DNA from: Hoeflea_A sp039025395 | GTDB taxonomy: Bacteria > Pseudomonadota > Alphaproteobacteria > Rhizobiales > Rhizobiaceae | Reading direction: 5' to 3' | Length of the DNA stretch: 64,000 nucleotides | Assembly (NCBI GenBank): GCA_039025395.1 | Contig: JBCCOK010000007.1 | Span: 46,125-110,124, forward strand | Shown: positions 9,087 through 17,863 of the stretch, piece after piece | How the letters are laid out: each line of letters starts with the position of its first letter | How positions within the stretch are numbered: the stretch's first letter is position 1 | Position numbers and translations under genes: made by a program | The notes under the pieces: model-generated | The model's input: the letters and a program-made list of their open reading frames with translations, nothing else | What the model was told of the DNA's origin: nothing | The model's database searches: none

Positions 9087-9821
9087 GGATTTTTTCTCCT
9101 GGTAAGCCAGACAACAACATCCGCATCCCAGAGCGTATCCTGTCAAGCAACCAATTCGAGAGCATTTTGCGCCTGGTTGCATAAAGGCGCGGCAATGCCG
9201 GTCAGCGTTTAGTCAAAAAGGCAGCCAAGCACCAACGACGACCCCGTCCGCGTTTGCTGCAGACGCTATCTCTTCCCAAGGCGTGTACTCATAAACGAGC
9301 GAGCCTCGATGACCGCTTTCTGCCGAACCTGCTAAGACGATCAATCAACCGCGTAGGTCGGCAGTGCGGATAGGCTTGCCGTTCGAATATCGACGTACAA
9401 AGTCTGCTTTTAATTTGAGTGCTATGATTCTCTTCTCGCTTTTCGTGGGGAAAGACAATAGTTTTAGCATTGGTAATGCAGGCTTTTTAACACGCCTCAT
9501 GATGGGTTAGATTTTTTTCCCATTGGGAATGTCTAAGCTTGCCGACAGCTCGAATAGCGCAGTTTCTATTGAGGCCCTGGGCGATCTTGGCAATTGTGTC
9601 GAGCCTCCTCTTTTGTTTGAGTGCTGAATATTCTCATGCCGAGACATTTCAAAAAAACGAAATAATATTTGCGCTCATGTCGATTAAGCCATTTCCCACC
9701 CGTCGTGCAGGTGAAGAGGCAATCACGCACTTCAAAGGATGAGGACGCTAAATTTCAAGGTACTTTTGCAAAGAGCGTTCAGGACTTAGCAAAATAAAAT
9801 CGAACACCAAGGAAATACATC
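9087..9821. other. Long low-GC intergenic region with ECF-type promoter
   Basis: A 735-base stretch with visibly lower GC than the neighbouring genes and several T-runs around 9480-9520. No convincing gene was found. The only sizeable frame (9539-9742, TTG start) has signal-peptide-like character but no ribosome binding site, and it overlaps the candidate sigma-factor promoter at 9678-9704. The region gives a long leader (about 110 bases) ahead of the DGPF gene. Its composition supports a transferred patch running to about 12500. Confidence 0.6.
9678..9704 (+). promoter_or_regulatory. Candidate ECF42-type sigma promoter upstream of DGPF-sigma operon
   Basis: TGTCGA at 9678-9683 and CGTC at 9701-9704 are separated by 17 bases. 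The ECF42 consensus I recall is a TGTCGA -35 element with a CG(A/T)C-like -10 element, so the match is close. The same architecture occurs at 11418-11444, and both copies share flanking bases (TGTCGATT and CACCCGTCGTG). The start codon of the DGPF gene lies 117 bases downstream, implying an autoregulated operon. Confidence 0.7.
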
Positions 9822-10175
9822 ATGCGCTATACGTTTTTGCTCTACTCCAACCCTGCTGACTTTGCCGACCTGACACCCGAAGATTGGGCAAGAGAAAAAG
9901 AGGTCTACGGCGCCTATATCGGCCAGTTGCAGGAAGCAGGCGTTTTCGTAGACACAGACTGGCTGCATCCTGCCGATACTGCAACGACGATCACGTTGAA
10001 AGACGGCGAGAAGCGCGTTCAGGATGGTCCCTTTGCTGAAACGAAAGAAACACTGGGCGGGTTCTTCGCCATCAATGTGCCCGATCTTGATGCCGCTCTT
10101 GCCTGGGCAGAGAAATGCCCGGCTGCGAAGCAGGGCAAGATTGAAATCCGCGCATCAGCGATGGACAGCGTTTAA
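9822..10175 (+). CDS. DGPF/YCII-related domain protein
   Basis: 117 residues from an ATG preceded by AAGGAAAT. The fold is the YciI-like ferredoxin-type barrel. MRYTFLLYSNPADF opens it, and the signature DGPF occurs at about residue 68 in VQDGPFAETKETLGGFF. COG3795-type DGPF proteins are characteristically encoded beside ECF42 sigma factors, which matches the next gene 10 bases downstream. Their biochemical function is not established. The gene probably shares one transcript, and perhaps coupled translation, with the sigma factor. Confidence 0.9.
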   Translation: MRYTFLLYSNPADFADLTPEDWAREKEVYGAYIGQLQEAGVFVDTDWLHPADTATTITLKDGEKRVQDGPFAETKETLGGFFAINVPDLDAALAWAEKCPAAKQGKIEIRASAMDSV

Positions 10176-10185
10176 TGGGTCACCA

Positions 10186-11415
10186 TTGACTGAGGCAAAC
10201 GTTCACGCGCGGGCGGAGGATGTCGCCCGCGCAGCCTACGGAAAACTCCTCGCCATGCTTGCCAGTCGGCCTGGCGACATCATGGCAGCGGAAGATGCTC
10301 TCTCGGACGCCTTTGTAGCTGCGCTGAAGACGTGGCCGGAACGCGGCATTCCTGACAAACCCGAAGCATGGCTGCTGACGGTGGCAAAAAACAGACGCAC
10401 CGATCAGGCGCGCAAGGATGCTCGTCTGATCATCACAGACAAGGTACCCGAAATGACGACTGCCACGGCCCTCCAACCCGAAAACACACTGACCGAAGAT
10501 ACGCTGGATGAAAGGCTGAAACTGCTGTTTGTCTGCGCCCACCCGGCCATTGATCCTATAATTCGCACGCCGCTCATGCTGCAAACGGTGCTGGGGTTGG
10601 AAGCTGAGCAAATCGCCCGAGCATTCTTAGTCTCACCGACGGCCATGGCTCAAAGGCTGGTACGGGCGAAGAAGAAAATTAAGTCAGCCGGCATTCCGTT
10701 CGTGTTTCCGGATGCAGACGCATATCCTGAACGTATGAGCGCGGTGTTAGAAGCCGTATACGGTGCCTACGCTGTGGATTGGCTGAAAGGTTCCGGCGAT
10801 CTTTCCCATGAAGCTTTATTTCTAGCGACCATACTTGCTGACTTGGCACCGCAAAACGCTGAAGCCCTTGGGCTGACCGCTTTGATCGGCTTCATCGAAG
10901 CCAGGCGTGATGCTCGTGTGCGAAGCGGTGTTCTGGTGCCTGTACCGGAACAGGATACTGAACTCTGGGACAACGCTCTCAATGAGCGATCTGCCGCCTT
11001 GTTAACGCAAGCCTCGGAACTCGGACAGATGGGACGCTATCAATTGGAGGCGGCTATTCAATCCGTCCATGCGGCAAGGTCGATTACAGGCAAGACGGAC
11101 TGGCGAGCGCTGTCGCAGCTCTATACTGGCCTGCTCAAACTCCATCCCACCGTCGGCGCGGCGGTAAGCAGAGCTGCCGTTGTAGCGGAAGATGCAGGGC
11201 CGGTCGAAGGACTGCGCCTGCTCGATCTTATCAACCCTTCGGACATCGAAAGCTATCAGCCAGCCTACGCAGTTCGCGCCCATTGCCTAGCGCAACTTGA
11301 TCGCACTGCTGAAGCAGCGGAGGCTTACGTAAAAGCAATTTCCCTGTGCGCAGATCTGCCATCCCGGCGTTGGCTGGAAATAAAAAAGACTGAACTTACA
11401 AAAAAAATGTCGTGA
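10186..11415 (+). CDS. ECF42-type RNA polymerase sigma factor with C-terminal extension
   Basis: 409 residues from a TTG at 10186, the only start codon just after the DGPF stop. Further upstream in-frame codons would lie inside that gene. Region 2 is visible at about residues 20-75 (AEDALSDAFVAALKTWP, PEAWLLTVAKNRRTDQARKD) and region 4 at about 120-175 (LEAEQIARAFLVSPTAMAQRL, a helix-turn-helix). The following about 230 helical residues are the TPR-like extension that marks ECF42. There is no anti-sigma gene; in ECF42 the extension itself is thought to control activity. Codon use has less GC than neighbours. The candidate target promoters at 9678 and 11418 make it probably self-activating. 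Confidence 0.9.
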   Translation: MTEANVHARAEDVARAAYGKLLAMLASRPGDIMAAEDALSDAFVAALKTWPERGIPDKPEAWLLTVAKNRRTDQARKDARLIITDKVPEMTTATALQPENTLTEDTLDERLKLLFVCAHPAIDPIIRTPLMLQTVLGLEAEQIARAFLVSPTAMAQRLVRAKKKIKSAGIPFVFPDADAYPERMSAVLEAVYGAYAVDWLKGSGDLSHEALFLATILADLAPQNAEALGLTALIGFIEARRDARVRSGVLVPVPEQDTELWDNALNERSAALLTQASELGQMGRYQLEAAIQSVHAARSITGKTDWRALSQLYTGLLKLHPTVGAAVSRAAVVAEDAGPVEGLRLLDLINPSDIESYQPAYAVRAHCLAQLDRTAEAAEAYVKAISLCADLPSRRWLEIKKTELTKKMS

Positions 11416-11417
11416 GA

Positions 11418-11444
11418 TGTCGATTGGCGGCTAGTTCACCCGTC
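11418..11444 (+). promoter_or_regulatory. Second ECF42-type promoter, upstream of SRPBCC gene
   Basis: TGTCGA at 11418-11423, a 17-base spacer and CGTC at 11441-11444. It begins two bases after the sigma factor stop codon and lies 63 bases before the SRPBCC start. Spacing and flanks are the same as at 9678-9704. Two such matches inside 1.8 kb, each before a gene of the same module, are unlikely by chance. Confidence 0.72.
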
Positions 11445-11507
11445 GTGTGGGCAGAAGGGACAGAAAGTCCCCATTCAAAACAGTCACCCAACACGAAGGA
11501 AAATCCA

Positions 11508-12008
11508 ATGACTATTCTTTACACCGCAATCGCCATCATTGCCGCCATCGCAATCATCGCCCTGCTTTTGCCTCGTAAGGTCGCCGTCACCCGCAGTGCA
11601 GATATTTCCCTTAAACCAGCTGAAGTAATAGCGCGAGTAGCTTCCACCGAAGGCTTCCAGACCTTCAATCCCTACTGCACCACCGACCTGAGTCTGAAAA
11701 TCACGCCCTTTGGCCCAGATGCAGGCATTGGCGCAGGCTTCCGCTTCGAGGGCAAAGAAGGAAAAGGAACGCAGACGGTCACCGCGCTAACAAAAGACAG
11801 CGTCACACACCTGATCGATCTCGGCGCCATGGGCAAACCAGTTCAAACCATCAAGGCAGAGCCAAACGGAAACGGTTCCAAAGTCACATGGACCGTGACT
11901 TCAGACATGGGCTTCAACCCCGCCTTCCGCATCTTCGGTCTGTTCATGGACCGCATGCTCGGTAAAGTCTATGAACTCGGCCTTAAAAACATGAGCGCTC
12001 TGGCCTGA
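11508..12008 (+). CDS. Membrane-anchored SRPBCC (polyketide cyclase-like) protein
   Basis: 166 residues from the ATG at 11508, preceded by CGAAGGAAAA. One N-terminal transmembrane helix (about residues 3-23, rich in Ile and Ala) is followed by a START/SRPBCC-like domain: VTRSADISLKPAEVIARVAS, then FNPY, GAGFRFEGKEGKGTQTV, and a long C-terminal helix from about residue 135. Such domains bind hydrophobic ligands. Its own ECF42-type promoter suggests it is the effector of the sigma module rather than a bystander. The ligand is unknown. Confidence 0.8.
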   Translation: MTILYTAIAIIAAIAIIALLLPRKVAVTRSADISLKPAEVIARVASTEGFQTFNPYCTTDLSLKITPFGPDAGIGAGFRFEGKEGKGTQTVTALTKDSVTHLIDLGAMGKPVQTIKAEPNGNGSKVTWTVTSDMGFNPAFRIFGLFMDRMLGKVYELGLKNMSALA

Positions 12009-12033
12009 GGCACAAGCAATCATATGAAACCAG

Positions 12034-12059
12034 AAAGGCGAGCAAGTGGCTCGCCTTTT
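12034..12059 (+). terminator. Rho-independent terminator after SRPBCC gene
   Basis: A perfect 10-base stem, AAAGGCGAGC pairing with GCTCGCCTTT around a five-base loop, followed by T-rich sequence. It begins 25 bases after the SRPBCC stop codon and closes the sigma-factor module. Confidence 0.8.
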
Positions 12060-12225
12060 CGCCATGCCAACACCGAATTGGACATACGATGGACAATGAA
12101 CTTTGGCGATTTGGACTCTAAGCGGCCAGTCGACCTAACGGACCAAGCCGCACTGTCTGGAGGCAAAGCAGACATTGAAGTTTTTCATGCCAGCGTGATT
12201 CAAGCTCCGAAAAGGAGCCTTGAAC

Positions 12226-12478
12226 ATGAGACACGCCCTCTCCGACGCCACCGAGATAAGAGTTCGTGAGTTCACGTGGAGGCTGGGCGAACATCTCACC
12301 CGTTGGAACCGGGGGCGATCCAAGATGCTTCAGTCTGTATTTATACCGTCATCGGAATCACGTTGAACGGGTCTTCAACCGGATGAAGCACTGCCGCGGC
12401 ATCGCTACCGCTACCCGATATGAAAAACACGCGGCCAACTTCGTTGCCTTGGTCAAGCTCTCAGCCATCCGGCTTTAG
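12226..12478 (+). pseudogene. IS5-family transposase remnant (internal deletion and frameshift)
   Basis: The ATG at 12226 follows AAAGGAG and encodes MRHALSD, the usual N-terminus of a group of IS5-family transposases. After that the frame is unrelated. From about 12340 a second frame encodes YRHRNHVERVFNRMKHCRG and then RYEKHAANFVALVKL, which is the C-terminal helix of the same family, with the catalytic Glu region. The central DDE core is missing, so the element is dead. Possible end repeats with shared TGGACTC lie near 12112-12122 and, inverted, near 12492-12500. It marks the right edge of the lower-GC sigma-factor patch. Confidence 0.75.
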
Positions 12479-12545
12479 CTGTGCGTTAGTGAGTCCACAG
12501 CCTAGTACTTGTTTTCTATAGAGTAGGGGATATGGCCGCGCCGGT

Positions 12546-12692
12546 TCAGCGGACCAAATTCATATATGCGGCGCGAAAGCTCGCGGCGAGTTGCGCCGTT
12601 TCGTCCGCTGTAAGTTCCCGCTTTAAACCCATCAGCCGCTCAACATGGTTCTTGGCCGAACGCCTCCGCCGTTCCAAAGCTGGCGTTGTCAT
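12546..12692 (-). CDS. Possible small 48-residue basic protein
   Basis: An ATG at 12692 follows AAAGGAAC at good spacing and opens a 48-codon frame ending at a TGA. The protein is basic and helical: MTTPALERRRRSAKNHVERL, then a LTADETAQLAASF helix and a short tail. It has no known family. Composition resembles real coding sequence more than random sequence. It lies just beyond the IS5 remnant. Confidence 0.4.
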   Translation of the reverse strand: MTTPALERRRRSAKNHVERLMGLKRELTADETAQLAASFRAAYMNLVR

Positions 12693-12894
12693 TGTTCTGT
12701 TCCTTTCGGTTTGCTTTCCACTCATGTGAGAAGCGCGCGGGAGAATTACAAGTCAAATTCGATTAATGAGTGCGCCAACCCTTTGGTGCAGCCTTTCACC
12801 GATTGCAGGGGTTTGTTTTGATACACTGATTGTTGGCACACGCGATGCGATGGCGGATGCGACCGTGCCACCGGCACAGGTCATCGCGCGCATG

Positions 12895-13095
12895 CTACCC
12901 TTGCGGCTTTACCGCGACCAGTACGACACCGAGTTGCGACTCGAGATCCTGTAACTTCTTGAGTTTCTCATCGGGCAGTGTAGCTGTCTCGGCGTCAACG
13001 CCTTCAAGCGCGACCACCGGTCCGCCGATGTCCTTCTCCAGTTTCTGGATAGCCTCGAGTTTTTCGGATTCAAGATGGGCAAACGAATAAAGCAT
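12895..13095 (-). CDS. Hypothetical 66-residue protein
   Basis: The ATG at 13095 follows CGGAGG, so the in-frame upstream codon at 13131 is not preferred. The product is acidic and helical with two similar halves rich in Leu, Glu and Lys: LESEKLEAIQKLEKDIGGP and then DEKLKKLQDLESQLGVVLVAV. The halves look like an internal duplication of a helix plus short strand. No family is recognised. It is probably a small soluble oligomer, by inference. Confidence 0.55.
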   Translation of the reverse strand: MLYSFAHLESEKLEAIQKLEKDIGGPVVALEGVDAETATLPDEKLKKLQDLESQLGVVLVAVKPQG

Positions 13096-13243
13096 GTCAG
13101 CCTCCGATTGGTTGACTTCAGTTCCGAACATTACGGAGACCGAAGCCGGTCAGTTCACCCTTAGACATAGGTATAACCTGCGATATTGCCACTTCGAGGT
13201 GGGAAAATAAGCCGAAAGCGCGAGATAAAAAGGAGTGCAGAGA

Positions 13244-14407
13244 TTACTTGTCAGACCAGTCGGGCGCTTGGCTTCCATCACCCGTTACCGATGACAGCAT
13301 GCGTGCCGGAATGAAGATCAGCAGCGAAGCCGCATCGCCTGCACCGTTGACCACCGTCGCCGTGTCCTGATTTTCCGAGACACTTTCGAAGGTTTGCTCC
13401 AGCGCTTCGCTGCGCACGATTTCAATCAGCGCCTGTGATCCGGCAAAGGTCGCGTGCCCGCCGCCATCCAGTTTTGAGACATCGAGAACAACGATACCGC
13501 GATCCTGCAGGAGCTCTGCATTTTCACTCTGACCAACACGTGGATGACCTCCGCGCAGGCTACTGGACACACCCAGCGCCCGATCTCTGTTCGAAACAAG
13601 AATGGTGAACTCGCGCGGCCGGTGCGGACCAATGTCAGTAATGAGCGAATCGAAAACATCGATATCCACATCCGGCGCAGCAAGCACAACTGTGTCGATT
13701 TTGCCAAGCGTGTCATGGTCTTCAGCAATGACCAGAGAACGCAAGGCCTGCACCGTCACAAGCGAGCCCATGGAGTGAGCAAAGACGGTGATATGCTCGG
13801 CGTCAGTCGAAATCGCGAGGCGCAGGACATCGACCAAACCATCCTGCGCAAATATGGCGCTGTCGCGGTCGTAAATGTACCCTTCAGCGCGGCTTGCCGA
13901 GGGCCAGGAGTAGTTCAGCGCGACAGCGTCAACACCGAAATCGGTCAGCATTTGTGTCTGTCTGAAAATGCTGCTCGCAAAGCTGTTGTTATAGCCGTGA
14001 ACGAAGATCAGGATCTCGCGCTTGCTGTTGCCGGGCCGATCGATGCTCCGGTTGATTTCTTCGCGCAATGCATCTTCATTAGCGATGGTTCGGCGGTTAA
14101 CCAGCGTGAAGTGTTTGGCTGGGTTCGGCTCGTTCCTTGCGGCCTCGACGCGGCCGGGCCTATGTTCCTCAGGGATACCGACTTCCAGACCGACATAATG
14201 CAGTTCCTTCGACCGGCCTTCATCGAACATATGTGCTGGATCACTGGTCGGCGTCCGGCTCGTCACGGCAAAGACTTCCCTGACCGCAGCCACCTCGGAG
14301 ACGTTTACGTCTTTCGTGTTGAACACGACCGGATCGCTAACGCAGCCCGCTGAAATGGCCGCAACGATCAAGACGATCGGCAAGAAACGTGGAGACAATC
14401 CGGACAT
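13244..14407 (-). CDS. DUF900-type alpha/beta hydrolase lipoprotein
   Basis: 387 residues from the ATG at 14407, placed nine bases after GGTGAAG; a GTG at 14422 is the alternative. The lipobox ISAGC at about residues 17-21 predicts a lipoprotein. The hydrolase domain has IFVHGYNNSF (oxyanion strand, about residue 140), the nucleophile elbow FAHSMGS (about 213) and a late His in GGGHATF. This is the DUF900 family of esterase-like proteins. Substrate is unknown. It is a separate transcription unit downstream of the lactate operon. Confidence 0.82.
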   Translation of the reverse strand: MSGLSPRFLPIVLIVAAISAGCVSDPVVFNTKDVNVSEVAAVREVFAVTSRTPTSDPAHMFDEGRSKELHYVGLEVGIPEEHRPGRVEAARNEPNPAKHFTLVNRRTIANEDALREEINRSIDRPGNSKREILIFVHGYNNSFASSIFRQTQMLTDFGVDAVALNYSWPSASRAEGYIYDRDSAIFAQDGLVDVLRLAISTDAEHITVFAHSMGSLVTVQALRSLVIAEDHDTLGKIDTVVLAAPDVDIDVFDSLITDIGPHRPREFTILVSNRDRALGVSSSLRGGHPRVGQSENAELLQDRGIVVLDVSKLDGGGHATFAGSQALIEIVRSEALEQTFESVSENQDTATVVNGAGDAASLLIFIPARMLSSVTGDGSQAPDWSDK

Positions 14408-14622
14408 CAACGTGAACTTCACCCCGCAGCGTGTCGCAATTTAATTGACATTATCAAGTGTGCACAGCAGCATTTCTAAATCAATCGGCCCGTCATCACA
14501 TTATTGATACGGGCAGCCCGCTACAGCCGAAGTTGCAGTCAACAAATCGTACCAAACACAGTTCAGGCCGTGCAGGCGCCGCGCGCGTTTCAGAAAGACA
14601 AGCTGGTAGCGTTCTTCTGTAG

Positions 14623-16347
14623 TTAGCAGTAATGCTTGCGTTTGGACATCTTCCCGAGGCCCGGATTCAGGCTGTTGGTCGGGTCGCACTGTTTGAAGAA
14701 CGCTGCGTGATCAGGCTTGGCCTTATAGAGGTGCCCGACATTATGCTCGGCCGGATACTCGGCACCGCGTGTCTCGAGAATTTCAAGCATACGCGCCTTG
14801 AGCGCTACCGGATCGCATCCCTTTTTGAGTATGTAGTCCTGATGGAAAACGTGGCAGAAGAAATGCCCGTAATAGAGCTTGTGGATGATTTTGTCCTCAA
14901 TGTCAGGCGGCAGTGTCTCAAACCAGTCGCGGTCGTCGCGCCTGAGCGCAATATCGAGCGCAAGAATATCCTCAACCTGTCCCGTATGCACCGCCTCGTA
15001 TCGCACCGCGGCACCAGCAGCTGCAAAGCGGTGCAAACCGGCAATCTTGCCCTCGCGCGCGGTACAGGCAAACCAGTCGCCTGTTTTCCCGTCGAAACGG
15101 TTTTTCAGATAGTTTCCGGCTTCGTCGATCCCTCCATCGCGCATCTTGAGGATAAGATGATGATCGAAACGGCCGCGGAATTCTTCGATCCGTTTCGGTA
15201 GCACGTTCGGCCAAATGCGGCTCAGGCCCTGCATGAAACGGTCGATCAGGTTTTTGGGCAAAAACGGCAAGCGGTTCAATCGCGCGTCGAGCCATCCCTT
15301 GAGGGCGAAGATACCGGGAAGCCGGTCAGTACCAAGCGTATCGATCATGACAAGAGTGTCCTTGCCGTAGCGCTTGGAGATGTCATAGACCTCGGAATGC
15401 ATGTATTCGCCCGAAACCGGAAGATTTTCGAAGCCGGACAGGATATCGCGCCGTAGATCGGTCAGCACAGCTGTATCGTTTGTGCCAATATAGAAAACAG
15501 CTTCCCGAACGGCATTGGGATAGGTATCGAGCCGAACCGCAAATACGGCGAGCTTGCCGGCACAACCAGACGCTTCGTAGAGCCTTCTCTTGTCGGCGTT
15601 GAAACGTGCCGGGCTGGGCGCATCGACGGCGCGCACGCGCTCCGAGTATTCCGTATCCGAAGCCTTGCGGTTGCTGTCCAGGATGTCTGTCTCTGTGTAG
15701 TCGCGCGCTTCGAGCCGCCGCAGCATCGTCTCCGGATCGGAGCCAAGTTCGATGCCAAGATTGTTGACAAGCGCCAGCCGGCCATCCGCCGTGATCTGAG
15801 CGTAAAGCGCCAGTTCCGTATAGGACGGGCCGCGTTCAACCAGAGAGCCGCCGGAATTGTTGCAAACGCCTCCGATAATCGATGCGCCGATGCAGGATGA
15901 ACCGATTACCGAATGGGGCTGGCGTTCCAACGGCGCCAGCATCTTCTCAAGTGTAAACAACGTCGCGCCTGGCAGGCTGACGATCTGCGCGCCGCCATTG
16001 AGCAGTTGAATCGCGTCCATCCGCCGCGTGCTGACGACGACAGCGTCGCGGTCGTATGTACCGCTCGGTGTCGAGCCTTCGGTCAGGCCGGTATTCGAAG
16101 CCTGCATGATCACGACTCTGTCGGCTTCAACGCAGGCCTCAAGCACGCGCCAAAGTTCAAGCAGCGTTCCGGGCCGCACCACCGCAAGAGCCTCTCCCTC
16201 ACCGGATCGATAACCCTTGCAGAAACGCTCCATTGACCTGGGATTGGTGATCACATGCCGACCGCCGACAATCGACCGAAACGCTTCGATCAATGCGGAT
16301 TTCCCGTGATTGTCTGTCTGCGCTGTCAAACCGTCGACGGCATTCAT
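14623..16347 (-). CDS. dld: D-lactate dehydrogenase (quinone-dependent, FAD, membrane-associated)
   Basis: 574 residues from the ATG at 16347, preceded by GGAGAG. It oxidises D-lactate to pyruvate and passes electrons to quinone at the inner membrane face. The PCMH-type FAD domain covers about residues 25-250 and includes MQASNTGLTEGSTP and SSCIGASIIGGVCNNSGGS. The lactate-binding and membrane-contact region follows, and the end has the HNVGHLY motif and the Dld-type tail DPTNSLNPGLGK. Length matches E. coli Dld (571). It lies 72 bases downstream of the L-lactate enzyme on the same strand, so both lactate isomers can be used. Confidence 0.92.
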   Translation of the reverse strand: MNAVDGLTAQTDNHGKSALIEAFRSIVGGRHVITNPRSMERFCKGYRSGEGEALAVVRPGTLLELWRVLEACVEADRVVIMQASNTGLTEGSTPSGTYDRDAVVVSTRRMDAIQLLNGGAQIVSLPGATLFTLEKMLAPLERQPHSVIGSSCIGASIIGGVCNNSGGSLVERGPSYTELALYAQITADGRLALVNNLGIELGSDPETMLRRLEARDYTETDILDSNRKASDTEYSERVRAVDAPSPARFNADKRRLYEASGCAGKLAVFAVRLDTYPNAVREAVFYIGTNDTAVLTDLRRDILSGFENLPVSGEYMHSEVYDISKRYGKDTLVMIDTLGTDRLPGIFALKGWLDARLNRLPFLPKNLIDRFMQGLSRIWPNVLPKRIEEFRGRFDHHLILKMRDGGIDEAGNYLKNRFDGKTGDWFACTAREGKIAGLHRFAAAGAAVRYEAVHTGQVEDILALDIALRRDDRDWFETLPPDIEDKIIHKLYYGHFFCHVFHQDYILKKGCDPVALKARMLEILETRGAEYPAEHNVGHLYKAKPDHAAFFKQCDPTNSLNPGLGKMSKRKHYC

Positions 16348-16419
16348 GGCACTCTCCAACAACAACAAGGCATTTCAGGCAACGGCCCGGCCTGCCAGAC
16401 CGCAGAAATCTGCTGACCC

Positions 16420-17577
16420 TCAGGCCGCATTGCGAAAGCGTAGATTGGCACGGCTCAACTGGTCGAGACGGGTTACGCCCATCAGCTTCATGTCGCGTTC
16501 GATTTCCGTCTTGATATTGCCCAGCGCCCTCTCAACGCCTGCTTGGCCGGCAGCAGCCAGTGCATAAAGGTAAAGACGCCCGCCGGAACACGCCTTGGCT
16601 CCCAGCGACAGCGCTTTGAGTACATGCGTGCCTCGTTGAACTCCGCCTTCGCAGATTACATCGATCTTGTCTCCCACGGCATCGCAGATCTCGGCGATCT
16701 GGTCGAACGGGCTCCGCGACCCGTCGAGTTGGCGCCCGCCGTGATTGGAGACCATGATCCCGGTGCAGCCGATGTCGACGGCGCGTCTTGCATCTTCGAC
16801 GCTCATTACGCCTTTCAGAGCGAATTGCCCGTCCCATTTCGCGCAAAGCGCCTCTGCATCCTTCCAGTTCATCGATTGATCGAGCATGGAGGAAAAGTAG
16901 TCGCCCACCGATACGGCGAGGTTGGTGCCCTGGCTGATATGGCCAGACAGGTGCGGCATATCGAACTTTTCTTTGGTGAGAAAGTTCCAGGCCCACATCG
17001 GGTGAGTAGCAAAACTGATCAGCGAGGCAGGTGTCAATTTCGGCGGCGATGTGAATCCGGTGCGCAGGTCGCGCTCGCGGTTGCCTCCGGTAATCGTGTC
17101 AACCGTGAGTGCCATTACTTCGAACTTTGCTGCTTTCGCCCTTTCCAACAACGCGTCGTTCAGGCCTCGATCCTTATGGAAATAGAACTGGAACATTTTC
17201 GGCGTTGGCGCCAATTCAGCGATCTCCTCGACCGTAACAGTCGCGAGCGAAGAAACGCCGAACATCGTCCCGTACTTTGTCGCCGCCCGCGCCACGGCGC
17301 GTTCGCCGTCGTGATGGAACAGCCGCTGCAAGGCGGTCGGCGCACAATAGATGGGCATGGCGAGCTTCTGACCCATCACTTCAACGCTCATGTCGACCGT
17401 ATCGACACCGGCCAGCACATTCGGCACCAGGTCGCAGTCCTCATAGGCTTGCGTATTGCGACGGTAGGTGCGCTCATCGTCCGCGGCCCCGTCAATGTAG
17501 TGGAAAATTGGACCGGGTAGCCGGCGCTTGGCAAGTCGCCGAAAGTCTTGAAAATTATGGCAGTTCTGCAATCCCAT
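16420..17577 (-). CDS. lldD: L-lactate dehydrogenase (FMN-dependent, quinone-linked)
   Basis: 385 residues, the usual length of the FMN alpha-hydroxy-acid oxidase family. YIDGAADDE lies near the N-terminus, FMN contacts include the TVDTITGGNRERDLR region, and the catalytic His and Arg are in SNHGGRQLDGS (about residues 273-283), followed by a GG phosphate loop (CEGGVQRGTHVLKAL). It oxidises L-lactate to pyruvate. It is the first gene of a two-gene operon with dld. No lldR regulator or lactate permease adjoins, so control is not visible. Confidence 0.9.
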   Translation of the reverse strand: MGLQNCHNFQDFRRLAKRRLPGPIFHYIDGAADDERTYRRNTQAYEDCDLVPNVLAGVDTVDMSVEVMGQKLAMPIYCAPTALQRLFHHDGERAVARAATKYGTMFGVSSLATVTVEEIAELAPTPKMFQFYFHKDRGLNDALLERAKAAKFEVMALTVDTITGGNRERDLRTGFTSPPKLTPASLISFATHPMWAWNFLTKEKFDMPHLSGHISQGTNLAVSVGDYFSSMLDQSMNWKDAEALCAKWDGQFALKGVMSVEDARRAVDIGCTGIMVSNHGGRQLDGSRSPFDQIAEICDAVGDKIDVICEGGVQRGTHVLKALSLGAKACSGGRLYLYALAAAGQAGVERALGNIKTEIERDMKLMGVTRLDQLSRANLRFRNAA

Positions 17578-17863
17578 ATGCGAAACACTCCCCCAGAAGC
17601 AAGCCTCTGTTCCCTATCAGTATGAAGCGCTGCAGTCACCCCTTTTGTGCCCGGTTCAAGGTCTGTGTCTCGGCGATATCGCGAGATCGCCAAAGACTGC
17701 AGATCGACAGGCGACGAAATTGATATGCGTCAATGGCGGGTACAACGCAGGCAACTATATGAAGAGTAGAACGCAATTTTCCGGTGGTTGGCGAGACGCG
17801 TATTTCATTCATACGGCCGGGCACCGGATCGGTTTGCGAATGTGATAAGCGATTGGAAAGCGG

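Noticed and set aside
9380..9400. GTTCGAATA resembling a tRNA T-loop
   Set aside because: No acceptor, D or anticodon arm can be folded around it; no tRNA gene was found in the window.
9539..9742. 67-codon frame with signal-peptide-like N-terminus
   Set aside because: TTG start without ribosome binding site, overlaps the candidate ECF42 promoter, and the tail shows no protein-like composition.
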